Shown here piece after piece: positions 27,360-35,276 of a stretch of DNA of 64,000 nt. The position numbers and the translations under genes are program-made. Below the pieces are notes generated by a model. That model was not told the origin of the DNA and did no database searches. It saw only the letters and a program-made list of their open reading frames with translations. The stretch spans positions 1-64,000 of the forward strand of contig NZ_WOFE01000004.1 of NCBI RefSeq assembly GCF_016881405.1, given 5' to 3'. This DNA is from Deefgea chitinilytica. Lineage in GTDB: Bacteria; Pseudomonadota; Gammaproteobacteria; Burkholderiales; Chitinibacteraceae. Within the stretch, counting starts at the first letter, position 1. Every line of letters starts with the position of its first letter.

Positions 27360-27388
27360 TTGAATTATTAGAACGCTAGCTGCATAAT
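27360..27388 (+). promoter_or_regulatory. Probable sigma-70 promoter of the H-NS-like gene
   Basis: A -35 hexamer ttgaat and a -10 hexamer cataat are separated by 17 bases, about 45 bases before the start codon at 27432, in an AT-rich intergenic region. Confidence 0.5.
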
Positions 27389-27431
27389 CATTTGGTAATC
27401 AATACACATGCATTAATTTGAGGAGTCAGTA

Positions 27432-27749
27432 ATGGATTTATCTACATTAGGTTACCAAGAATTAGTTGAGTTGCGTACGCAGCTTGATGGCGAATTAGTT
27501 CGTCGTAAAGAGCAAGAAAAAAGCCGCATCTTGAGCCAATTGCAAAGCGCTGCTGCGGCTAGCGGTTTCACAATTGCTGAATTGTTAGGCGAAGTATCTG
27601 GTAAAAAAGGCGCGAAAAAAGCGCCTGCAGCGGCTGCTTATATGAACCCAGCTGATGCAAGCCAAACTTGGTCAGGCCGTGGTCGTAAACCACAATGGGT
27701 TCACGATGCAATCGCCAATGGCGCTACATTGGATACATTGAAAATCTAA
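27432..27749 (+). CDS. H-NS-family nucleoid-associated protein
   Basis: A 105-residue protein. A charged N-terminal oligomerisation helix (ELVELRTQLDGELVRRKEQE) and an Ala/Lys-rich linker lead to the C-terminal DNA-binding motif YMNPADASQTWSGRGRKPQW, which includes the conserved core TWSGRGRKP. It is expected to silence AT-rich DNA. A gaggag ribosome site is present 7 bases upstream. It is monocistronic, with a promoter and a terminator of its own. Confidence 0.93.
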   Translation: MDLSTLGYQELVELRTQLDGELVRRKEQEKSRILSQLQSAAAASGFTIAELLGEVSGKKGAKKAPAAAAYMNPADASQTWSGRGRKPQWVHDAIANGATLDTLKI

Positions 27750-27776
27750 TTCATCGTTTGAATTGATGAATCAGTG

Positions 27777-27807
27777 AACAGGGCGCTTTGTCGCCCTGTT
27801 TGTATTT
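27777..27807 (+). terminator. Rho-independent terminator of the H-NS-like gene
   Basis: A 9-bp stem aacagggcg / cgccctgtt with a 6-base loop is followed by a T-rich tail (tgtattt), 28 bases after the stop codon. Confidence 0.75.
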
Positions 27808-27839
27808 GTCCTAATTTATTTTGCTATCGAGTTGATCTA

Positions 27840-29972
27840 ATGTCCCATGCCCTCACCGCTAAATTAAATCCACAACAAGCCGCAGCGGTTGAATTACCTG
27901 CCGAACATGCTTTGATTTTAGCGGGCGCGGGCAGTGGTAAAACCAGTGTATTAACCACGCGAATTGCATGGCTATTATCAACCGGGCAAATTAGCCCGTC
28001 GGGTTTATTGGCGGTGACCTTTACTAATAAATCGGCCAAAGAAATGCTCTCGCGAATTACCGCTATGTTGCCACTGAATCCGCGTGGATTATGGGTGGGA
28101 ACATTTCATGGTTTATGTAATCGTATGCTGCGTTTGCATCATCGTGATGCCGGATTGCCTGAAGCGTTTGCAATTTTGGATCAATCCGAGCAATTGGGCG
28201 CCATTAAGCGGGTATTAAAGTTTTTGGGTTTAGACGACGACAAATATCCACCGCGCGCGGTACAAAATTACATCAATGGTCACAAAGAAAATGGTCGTCG
28301 TGCCGGAGATGTCGATGCCTTTGATGATTATTCACGGCAATTGCGTTTGGCGTATGAGGAATATGAGAAACAATGTAATCGCGAAGGCGTGGCGGATTTT
28401 TCTGAATTATTACTTCGTTGTTATGAATTATTGTCGCATAAGCCGGAAATTAGGCAGCATTATCAACAGCGATTTGCGCATGTTTTAGTCGATGAATTTC
28501 AAGACACCAATCGTTTGCAATATGCATGGCTTAAATTATTGGCAGGCAATAATAGTGCGATTTTTGCCGTTGGCGATGATGATCAATCGATTTATGCCTT
28601 TCGCGGTGCAAATGTCGGCAATATGGTTGATTTTCAAACTGATTTTGCGGTTAAGCATGTAATTCGTTTGGAGCAAAATTATCGCAGCCACGGCAATATT
28701 CTCGATGCCGCGAATGCGGTGATTAGCCACAATACGCAGCGGCTTGGTAAAGAATTGTGGACGCAAGCGAGCGCGGGCGAGCCGATTCGTGTGTTTGAGG
28801 GCGCGTCGGATTTCGAAGAAGCGCAATTTATCGTTGAAGAAGCCCAAACGCTGATTCGCGACGGCATGGCGTCGAGCGAAATCGCCATTCTGTATCGCAG
28901 TAACGCGCAATCGCGGATTATTGAGCACGCCTTATTTTCCGCCGGCGTGCCGTACCGCGTTTATGGCGGTTTGCGCTTTTTTGAGCGACAAGAAATCAAA
29001 CACGCGCTGGCGTATTTACGCTTGATTGCTAATCCATCGGACGACAATGCTTTTTTGCGCGTGGTTAATTTCCCTACGCGCGGCATTGGCTTAAAAAGTG
29101 TTGAAGCGATTGTTGATCGCGCGCGCTTAGAGGGGTGCTCATTATGGCAAGCTGCGTGCGCAGGCGCGAGCGGGCGCGGCGCCGCAGCCTTGGCTAAGTT
29201 TGTGCATATGATCGAAGCGATGCGTAATCAGGCCGATGGTCTTGCGATGACTGATATCGTTACGATGATGCTGGATTTATCGGGTTTGCTAACGCATTAC
29301 CAGAATGATAAAGAAGGCGAAGAACGTGTCGCCAACTTGGAAGAACTGATAAACGCTGCTGCGACCTTCATCAGCGAAGATGAAAATAATCTGATCGCCT
29401 TTTTATCGCACGCTAGCCTCGAAGCGGGCGACCATCAAGCGGGCGCGCATGAAGACGCGCTGCAATTGATGACGGTACACGCGGCGAAGGGCTTGGAATT
29501 TCACGCGGTATTTTTGTCGGGTCTTGAAGAGGGCTTGTTCCCGCATGAAAATAGCGCCAATGATAGATTGGGACTCGAAGAAGAGCGTCGCTTGATGTAT
29601 GTCGCCATTACGCGCGCTCGGCAGCGTTTGTATCTGAGTCTGGCGCAAAGCCGTATGTTGCATGGGCAAACGCGCTATGGCGTAGCCAGCCGTTTCTTAG
29701 ACGAGATTCCACAAGAACTACTTAAATATTTGAATCGTGGTTACGCGCCGAGCAGCTATAGTTCAGCAGCTTACGTTCCACCTGTGGCGTCGCCAAAGAA
29801 AACCACGCCAGAACATGGCCTGAGTATTGGGATGAAAGTCGAGCATCCTAAATTTGGTATCGGGATTGTTACTGATCACGAGGGCGGCGCAACCGGCAAT
29901 GTGCAGGTGAACTTTGCGCAGTTTGGTAGCAAATGGTTGGCGGTCGCCTATGCCAAGCTAAAGCCTGTTTAG
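27840..29972 (+). CDS. uvrD: UvrD/Rep-type 3'-5' DNA helicase
   Basis: A 710-residue superfamily 1A helicase. It has the Q-motif NPQQAAAVE, Walker A LAGAGSGKT, TFTNKSAKEM (motif Ia), DEFQDTN (motif II), GDDDQSIYAFRGA (III), MTVHAAKGLEF (V) and VAITRARQRLYL (VI). The C-terminal ~70 residues hold the UvrD-type GMKVEHPKFGIGIV segment. It unwinds DNA in mismatch and nucleotide excision repair. The ATG at 27840 is preferred; a TTG at 27774 would place the start inside the upstream terminator. Confidence 0.92.
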   Translation: MSHALTAKLNPQQAAAVELPAEHALILAGAGSGKTSVLTTRIAWLLSTGQISPSGLLAVTFTNKSAKEMLSRITAMLPLNPRGLWVGTFHGLCNRMLRLHHRDAGLPEAFAILDQSEQLGAIKRVLKFLGLDDDKYPPRAVQNYINGHKENGRRAGDVDAFDDYSRQLRLAYEEYEKQCNREGVADFSELLLRCYELLSHKPEIRQHYQQRFAHVLVDEFQDTNRLQYAWLKLLAGNNSAIFAVGDDDQSIYAFRGANVGNMVDFQTDFAVKHVIRLEQNYRSHGNILDAANAVISHNTQRLGKELWTQASAGEPIRVFEGASDFEEAQFIVEEAQTLIRDGMASSEIAILYRSNAQSRIIEHALFSAGVPYRVYGGLRFFERQEIKHALAYLRLIANPSDDNAFLRVVNFPTRGIGLKSVEAIVDRARLEGCSLWQAACAGASGRGAAALAKFVHMIEAMRNQADGLAMTDIVTMMLDLSGLLTHYQNDKEGEERVANLEELINAAATFISEDENNLIAFLSHASLEAGDHQAGAHEDALQLMTVHAAKGLEFHAVFLSGLEEGLFPHENSANDRLGLEEERRLMYVAITRARQRLYLSLAQSRMLHGQTRYGVASRFLDEIPQELLKYLNRGYAPSSYSSAAYVPPVASPKKTTPEHGLSIGMKVEHPKFGIGIVTDHEGGATGNVQVNFAQFGSKWLAVAYAKLKPV

Positions 29973-30021
29973 GGGTATTGCTGTATAGTCATCGATTTTT
30001 GATGTCTTGATTGGTATACCC
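29973..30021. repeat. Short dispersed imperfect palindrome, GGGTAT...ATACCC family (copy C)
   Basis: Begins gggtattgctgtatag and ends ttggtataccc, starting on the base after the uvrD stop. It fills the gap before the receiver-TPR gene. Confidence 0.6.
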
Positions 30022-30043
30022 TATATTATTTAATGAATTGATT

Positions 30044-31732
30044 ATGCCCAAAGTTCGCCCTTATTCGTTTACCGAACGCGCCGCCGTGGATGAGCCGCAG
30101 GCTGATGTTGTCGATGTAAATGATTTATCTAGCTATAAAATCCTCGTCATCGAAAACGTGGCCGAAATGCGTACGACGATGGGAATGATGCTGGGGCAAT
30201 TTGGCGCGACGCAGGTCGAGTACGCGCACCGCAGTGGTGAGGCCTTGGGGCAACTGCGCCGTTACTCTTACGATATTATTTTATGTGCGTTTGATCTTGG
30301 CACTGGCTTTGATGGCTTGTATTTATTTGAAGAAGCGCGCCGTCATGGATTGTTGAAAGCCAGTTGTGTCTTTATTGTGCTCACTGCCGAGCGGCAAAGC
30401 ACCAAAGTCATCGGTGCGGCAGAGCTTGCTCCCGATGCGATTATTTTAAAACCGTTCACAGGCGAGACGCTCTACACACGCATCTTGCGTGCATTACGTA
30501 AAAAACACCGCTTCAAGCCGATTGATGATGCCTGTATCGCGCATGATTTCTTGCGCGCCATTCAATTGTGCGATCGTGCTGCTAGCGAAGGTGGTGAAGA
30601 TGCGCTTGAGTTTGTCCGGATGAAAGTGCATTTAATGCTGCGAGTTGGCGATTGGAAAGGTACGCGCGATTTAGCGCGCGAATTGCTGGGGACGGTCGAT
30701 TTTCCATGGGCGAAAATGGCCTTGGGCAAGGCTCTGTATCAACTGAAAGAGTACGACGAAGCGCAGCATATTTTTCGGCAAGTCATCGCTGAGCATGAAC
30801 TGATTATGGATGCCTACGATGGCTTGGCCAAAACGCAAGCAGCCAAGCACGAAGTCGAAGCGGCCAAGCAAACCTTGCAAGACGCTTGTCGCCGCTCACC
30901 GTATGTCGTCGGGCGGATGCGGGAATTGGGCGAAGTGGCGGTGATTGCTGGCGATTTGCCCTTGGCCGAACAAACGTTAGCCGAAACTGTGCGCTTGGCG
31001 CGGTTTTCCTTTTGGCCGCAAATTAGTGATTATGCGGCATTAGGTGAAGTGCAATTGCAGCGCGGCGATGTTGGCGCGGCGCGTAAAACCGCGGATAGCA
31101 TCCGCAAAGATTTTCGTACTAGCAATGACCGTGTTCTGGCCGAGGTGCTTGAGTCGAATGTCGCACTGAAACTCGGCGATAAAGTCAAAGCGCGAAGTAT
31201 TTTGGAGAATGCTTTGCATTCGGCAGCGCAAGGCATCGAACCACCTTCATCGACTTTGGGCTTGGCCTTGGCGCAAACTTGCTTGAGCCACAATCGTGTG
31301 ACCGAGGCCGAAGAACTCACCCGTGCAGTACTTAAAAATCGCCACGATGATCCCAAGCTTGCAGCCTTAGTGACGCGCCTCTACAAAACGCAAGGCCGCG
31401 AAGACGAAGCGCTGCGCCTCATTGAAGCCACCGCCGCTGATATTGTTACGTTAAATAATGAAGCCGTCGCTTTGGCGCAAGCAGGCAACCTCAAAGCCGC
31501 TGCAGAGCGATTTTTGGCCGCCGGCAAAGAAATGCCGAATAATCTGCAAATGCTGCTCAATACGGTGAATGCGCTACTGGCCTTGGTTAATCAAGAAGGT
31601 TGGCACGCCACTTATATGCAGCATGCGGGTGATTTGCTCAGTCGAATCAACACACTCGACCCAACCTCTGGCCGTGGTTTGCAGTTGGCAGAAATCTACC
31701 GCAAGACTAAGCGGCGCTATGGGATGCAGTAA
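30044..31732 (+). CDS. Receiver-domain protein with C-terminal TPR array
   Basis: A 562-residue protein. Residues ~30-155 are a response-regulator receiver domain with phosphoacceptor Asp84 (LCAFDLGTG), the conserved Thr in IVLTAER and Lys in ILKPF. The usual N-terminal acidic pair is reduced to one Glu (ILVIENV). Residues ~180-550 are TPR-like repeats (ALYQLKEYDEAQHIFRQVI, GLAKTQAAKHEVEAAKQTL and others). No DNA-binding or enzymatic output domain is present, so it probably signals by protein contact. No kinase gene is adjacent. The ATG at 30044 is preferred over a TTG at 30011, which lies inside the upstream repeat. Confidence 0.85.
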   Translation: MPKVRPYSFTERAAVDEPQADVVDVNDLSSYKILVIENVAEMRTTMGMMLGQFGATQVEYAHRSGEALGQLRRYSYDIILCAFDLGTGFDGLYLFEEARRHGLLKASCVFIVLTAERQSTKVIGAAELAPDAIILKPFTGETLYTRILRALRKKHRFKPIDDACIAHDFLRAIQLCDRAASEGGEDALEFVRMKVHLMLRVGDWKGTRDLARELLGTVDFPWAKMALGKALYQLKEYDEAQHIFRQVIAEHELIMDAYDGLAKTQAAKHEVEAAKQTLQDACRRSPYVVGRMRELGEVAVIAGDLPLAEQTLAETVRLARFSFWPQISDYAALGEVQLQRGDVGAARKTADSIRKDFRTSNDRVLAEVLESNVALKLGDKVKARSILENALHSAAQGIEPPSSTLGLALAQTCLSHNRVTEAEELTRAVLKNRHDDPKLAALVTRLYKTQGREDEALRLIEATAADIVTLNNEAVALAQAGNLKAAAERFLAAGKEMPNNLQMLLNTVNALLALVNQEGWHATYMQHAGDLLSRINTLDPTSGRGLQLAEIYRKTKRRYGMQ

Positions 31733-31879
31733 TCCAAATTAGGCTGTGGAATGAATTAGATTCGGGCAATGATATTCTCTCGGCAAATGCAACTAGCTTG
31801 CACAAAGTGGTGGTTTTTGTATATCCTTAGCCGCTTAATGAGATTTACTCTCAGTTGTTCGGCATGATTGGGGCGCAGT

Positions 31880-31996
31880 TTGAAATTGTTTAGTTTATTT
31901 GGCTTTTTCGCGATGGCGGGTTGGCAGCGGGTGCTGTGTATTGTGCCGCTGCTCGCGGCCTTGTGGGCTTTGACTTACTGGGCTTTACAGCCGTGA
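31880..31996 (+). CDS. Possible 38-residue membrane peptide coupled to the zinc ATPase gene
   Basis: A TTG-started frame encodes MKLFSLFGFFAMAGWQRVL followed by a clear hydrophobic helix (LCIVPLLAALWALTYWAL) and ends at 31996. Its stop overlaps the GTG start of the ATPase gene (GTGA), a hallmark of coupled translation. A ggggc stretch lies shortly upstream of the TTG. An internal ATG at 31913 would give a 27-residue form. I do not recognise a family; it may be a real small protein or a chance frame. Confidence 0.4.
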   Translation: MKLFSLFGFFAMAGWQRVLCIVPLLAALWALTYWALQP

Positions 31997-32709
31997 TTGA
32001 AATCCATCATTTAACGCTGTGCTACCGCGATCGCGCAGCGGTGCATGCGGTATCAGGGCGCTTTGCTAAAGGCAGCCATACTGCGGTCGTTGGCCCCAAT
32101 GGTGCGGGTAAATCGACTTTATTGGCGGCGTTGGCGGGCGTGAAGCAAGCCGATGAAGGCCATGTGCATCGGCATGGTCGTATCGCGTATTTGGCGCAAC
32201 TCTCGACCCTCGATAAGCAATTCCCGCTCACGGTGCGTGAGTTGGCGCTGGCCGGCACTTGGCAGCAGCGGGGCGCTTGGCGTGGTTTATCTAAAGAAGA
32301 TTGCCTGCGCGCTGATGCGGCGCTGGAACGGGTTGGTCTCTCCGATTTTATTAAGTCACCGATTAGCAATCTTTCTGGCGGGCAATTGCAGCGCGCACGG
32401 TTTGCGCGGCTGATTGTAGAAGACGCCGACGTGATGCTGCTGGACGAGCCATTTGCCAATGTTGATAGCGCGACCATTGAAAACCTACTCGACGTGCAAG
32501 ATCATTGGCATCAAGCGGGTAAAACCCAAATTACCGTGCTGCATGATATGAGTCAGGTGCGTGCGCATTACCCGCAAACCTTGTTGCTGGCGCAATCGGC
32601 GCTGGCATGGGGCGAAACGGCGGAAGTGTTGACACCGGAAAATCTACAAGAAGCCAATCGCAGAGCGCAGCATTGGCGCAATGATGCGACTTGGTGCCAA
32701 GAATGTTGA
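31993..32709 (+). CDS. znuC: Zinc/manganese ABC transporter ATPase ZnuC-like
   Basis: A 238-residue ABC ATPase. Walker A is VGPNGAGKST, the signature LSGGQLQRARFA and Walker B VMLLDEPFANVD, with the switch His in VLHDMS. It energises metal uptake with the permease and binding protein downstream. GTG at 31993 is the most likely start, since the N-terminal IEIHHLTLCY follows at once; 24 upstream in-frame residues look untypical. A 168-base gap with a long palindrome separates it from the permease gene, which is unusual inside such an operon. Confidence 0.88.
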   Translation: MIEIHHLTLCYRDRAAVHAVSGRFAKGSHTAVVGPNGAGKSTLLAALAGVKQADEGHVHRHGRIAYLAQLSTLDKQFPLTVRELALAGTWQQRGAWRGLSKEDCLRADAALERVGLSDFIKSPISNLSGGQLQRARFARLIVEDADVMLLDEPFANVDSATIENLLDVQDHWHQAGKTQITVLHDMSQVRAHYPQTLLLAQSALAWGETAEVLTPENLQEANRRAQHWRNDATWCQEC

Positions 32710-32851
32710 GAGCGCACTTTAAACATGCTGCGCATCCCGTGATCGAAGTTCGGGCGGTGCTCGGCATCCTCATGTACAAAACGTACATTCCGGTGCCTGC
32801 GCTCCGGTCTCACTTCGCTGACGGGCGCTCGCTATGTTTAAAGCGCACTCT
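32709..32851. repeat. 143-bp imperfect palindrome between znuC and znuB
   Basis: Two 69-base arms surround a 5-base loop. The centre is perfect (atgtac aaaac gtacat, 32772-32788) and the outer ends agree well (left arm actttaaacat, right arm atgtttaaagc). Overall the arms are about two-thirds identical with small gaps. The transcript could fold into a long stem that attenuates or processes the operon mRNA. I saw no other copy in this window. Confidence 0.7.
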
Positions 32852-32877
32852 CGCTGGCGAGTTGAACTAGGAATACC

Positions 32878-33753
32878 ATGCTAATCCCCGATATTGAATT
32901 ATTTAACGCCCTTGGCGAATTTGCTTTTATGCGCCGCGCTTTGGTCGGTAGTTTGGCTTTGGCCGTCGGCTGCGCGCCGGTGGGGGTATTGCTCTTGCTG
33001 CGTCGGATGTCCTTGTTTGGCGACGCACTCTCCCATGCGGTATTGCCCGGTGCGGCGATTGGTTTTTTGCTCGGCGGTTTGTCGTTGCCATGGTTGGCGG
33101 GCGGTGGTTTGGTCGCAGGCTTGCTAGTTGCGTTAGCGGCCGGTTTTGCGGCGCGCAAAACGCGCTTGAACGAAGACGCGAGTTTTGCTGGATTTTACTT
33201 GCTGGCCTTGGCGATTGGCGTGTTGATCGTCTCTAAATGGGGCAGTAGCGTCGATTTGATTCATTTGCTGTTTGGCTCGGTGTTGGCGATTGATGATCCG
33301 TCCTTGCTTATTGTGAGTTCAGTCGCGTCGATTACTTTGATTTGGTTGGCCTTAGAATATCGCGGCATTGTGCTCGAGTGCGCCGATTCGGGTTTTGTCG
33401 CGGCGACTACGGGTAATGGCGCTCGTTTTCATATTGGTTTTGTCGTGATTGCGGTACTGAATTTTGTTGCGGCGTTTCAAGCGATGGGCACGTTGATGGC
33501 GGTCGGCCTGATGATGTTGCCCGCCGCGACGGCACGGCTGTGGGCAGAGCGCTTGTCGATGCTCTTTGTCGCTGCGTGGATTGTCGCTTTGGTTTCTTGC
33601 CTGCTGGGTTTGGTGGCGTCGTACCAATGGGATTTACCATCGGGCCCAGCGATTGTGTTGGTGGCCGGAGCGCTTTACTGCATTTCGCTATTGGTCGCGC
33701 CATTTGGCCTGTGGGCGCAACGCCGCAAAGCGCGGCGGCATCATGCGATTTGA
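32878..33753 (+). CDS. znuB: Zinc/manganese ABC transporter permease ZnuB-like
   Basis: A 291-residue ABC-3 family membrane protein with about eight to nine hydrophobic spans. Motifs include GCAPVGVLLLLRRMSLFGDALSH at residues ~25-45 and GTLMAVGLMMLPAATARLW near the C-terminus. It forms the membrane channel for ZnuC/ZnuA. The ATG at 32878 follows ctaggaa. It is separated from znuA by ~80 bases that hold another short palindrome. Confidence 0.92.
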   Translation: MLIPDIELFNALGEFAFMRRALVGSLALAVGCAPVGVLLLLRRMSLFGDALSHAVLPGAAIGFLLGGLSLPWLAGGGLVAGLLVALAAGFAARKTRLNEDASFAGFYLLALAIGVLIVSKWGSSVDLIHLLFGSVLAIDDPSLLIVSSVASITLIWLALEYRGIVLECADSGFVAATTGNGARFHIGFVVIAVLNFVAAFQAMGTLMAVGLMMLPAATARLWAERLSMLFVAAWIVALVSCLLGLVASYQWDLPSGPAIVLVAGALYCISLLVAPFGLWAQRRKARRHHAI

Positions 33754-33756
33754 TTT

Positions 33757-33824
33757 GTGAGGTGTTAGGGCTAAAGCCTTTGACCTCGTTGTTACACTTC
33801 ACGTCTTACCCCTATCTCTTCACA
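33757..33824. repeat. Imperfect inverted repeat, GTGAGG family (copy 2)
   Basis: The left arm tgtgaggtgttagggcta and the right arm cttacccctatctcttcac pair imperfectly. It lies between znuB and znuA and resembles the repeats at 6854 and 54061. Confidence 0.5.
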
Positions 33825-33834
33825 GGAATCTGCT

Positions 33835-34725
33835 ATGCGTCAAATTCTCGCTGTTATTTGCTTAGTATTGAGTTCATTTGTTGCTGCCGAGCCGATCAAA
33901 GTCGTCGCTAGTTTTAGTATCTTGGGCAATTTAGTCCAAGAAGTCGGTGGCGATCGCGTGCAGGTGATGACCTTGGTCGGCCCTGGTGAAGACGCGCATG
34001 TTTGGCAGGCCAAACCTGCTGATTTAAAAAAACTCTCGGGGGCGTCGCTGTTTTTTGTCAATGGTTTGGGTTTTGAAGGCTGGCTTAAGCGCGTTGAGCA
34101 AGCTGCGGCGTACAAGGGCAAAGTCATTACCGTGACCAAAGGCATCAAGCCTCTGACGTTAAAGGAAGAAGGCCATCACGATCACGATGGTCACGATCAC
34201 GGTAAAACCGATCCGCACGCTTGGCATGATCCACGTGCCGTGCTGGTGATGGTCGATAATATTAGTGCCGCGCTGCAAGCGGCTGATCCAACAGGTGCGG
34301 AGCAATATCGTAAAAATGCCGCTGCATTCAAAGCCAAAATCAGCCAGCTCGATACGCAAACCGCCGCCGCGTTTGCGGCGATTCCGGGCGCCAACCGCAA
34401 AGTCGTGACCTCGCATGATGCCTTGGGTTATTTGGGTGCTCGTTATCAGATTCAGTTATTCCCGCTACAAGGAATTTCGACCGAAGCCGAGCCGAGCGCC
34501 AAAGAAATGGCTGCGTTGATTCGTGAAATTCGCAAAAGCAAAATTAAAGCGGTGTTTGCCGAAAATATTAGCAATCCGAAATTGATCGACCAAATCGCCC
34601 GCGAAACCAGCGCCAAAGTCGGCCCGCCGATTTATTCTGATGCACTAGATACCAAAGCTCCCGCTAACACTTGGATTGGCATGTTTACACACAATACACA
34701 GGCGATTTTGGCGGCGTTGAAATAA
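33835..34725 (+). CDS. znuA: Periplasmic zinc-binding protein ZnuA-like
   Basis: A 296-residue cluster A-I solute-binding protein. A signal peptide (MRQILAVICLVLSSFVAA) is followed by the metal site: His in GEDAHVWQ, a His-rich loop (EEGHHDHDGHDHGK, residues ~104-117), DPHAWHDP, the conserved His in VTSHDALGYLG, and a C-terminal acidic ligand in PIYSDALD. The charged His/Asp loop is typical of zinc rather than manganese proteins. It completes the znuC-znuB-znuA set. No zur gene or clear Zur box was seen in the window. Confidence 0.92.
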   Translation: MRQILAVICLVLSSFVAAEPIKVVASFSILGNLVQEVGGDRVQVMTLVGPGEDAHVWQAKPADLKKLSGASLFFVNGLGFEGWLKRVEQAAAYKGKVITVTKGIKPLTLKEEGHHDHDGHDHGKTDPHAWHDPRAVLVMVDNISAALQAADPTGAEQYRKNAAAFKAKISQLDTQTAAAFAAIPGANRKVVTSHDALGYLGARYQIQLFPLQGISTEAEPSAKEMAALIREIRKSKIKAVFAENISNPKLIDQIARETSAKVGPPIYSDALDTKAPANTWIGMFTHNTQAILAALK

Positions 34726-34814
34726 AGGTTGAAGCACTGGCTAGCCTACGCACGTCACAATGCCTCTGATTACGCTGGACAAATCGCTGCTGCGGAGCTA
34801 ACGATTTTGGTAAT

Positions 34815-35270
34815 TTAGGTCATGGCGTTGAAATATTCACACACAATGGGCATTTGCAGCGTGGGTTGTCGCTTGATCGATGCACAGGCTCGCGTGAAAA
34901 AATCCCAATGAACTTTGCGCCAATGCGCCAGCGATAAATCACCTTCTCCTTCTGCTGCGGCAAATTCTGCGCTTACCGCGATAAAGGGGCAGACAATGAC
35001 CTCCCGCGTTTCAATGATGGCAACTGGGGTGCCGTCAAAACGAGTTAGTAAACTTAAATCACCTGCTGTTGGCGTTGCAAGCCCCTCATACTCGTTGAGC
35101 CATTGCAGCCCTGCGGTTGCTTGCTTTTGGCCTGATAAAACCATATCAGCCAAGGCGTCGGCATCTGCTTGATTGTCGTCAAAGTAAAAGATTTCATGGC
35201 ATTGTGATGCGGGATCTCGGTCGTACTTGGCGAGAACTTGCTGCCAAAAGGCCAGTTGAATTGGTTGCAT
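34815..35270 (-). CDS. ASCH-domain protein
   Basis: A 151-residue protein that matches the ASCH (PUA-like beta-barrel) family. ATAGLQWLNEYEG, PTAGDLSLLTRFDGTPVAIIETREV and a C-terminal HWRKVHWDFF segment are visible; these belong to the small uncharacterised group predicted to bind RNA or modified nucleosides. It lies 6 bases after the stop of the GNAT-pentapeptide gene on the same strand, so the two are probably one transcript. Function unknown beyond the fold. Confidence 0.8.
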   Translation of the reverse strand: MQPIQLAFWQQVLAKYDRDPASQCHEIFYFDDNQADADALADMVLSGQKQATAGLQWLNEYEGLATPTAGDLSLLTRFDGTPVAIIETREVIVCPFIAVSAEFAAAEGEGDLSLAHWRKVHWDFFTRACASIKRQPTLQMPIVCEYFNAMT

Positions 35271-35276
35271 GCTGAG

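Noticed and set aside
27774-27839. UvrD start at TTG 27774
   Set aside because: This would place the start within the terminator hairpin of the H-NS-like gene; the ATG at 27840 matches family length.
31733-31879. Search for a Zur box upstream of the zinc operon
   Set aside because: No convincing AT-rich inverted motif of the Zur type was found by eye.
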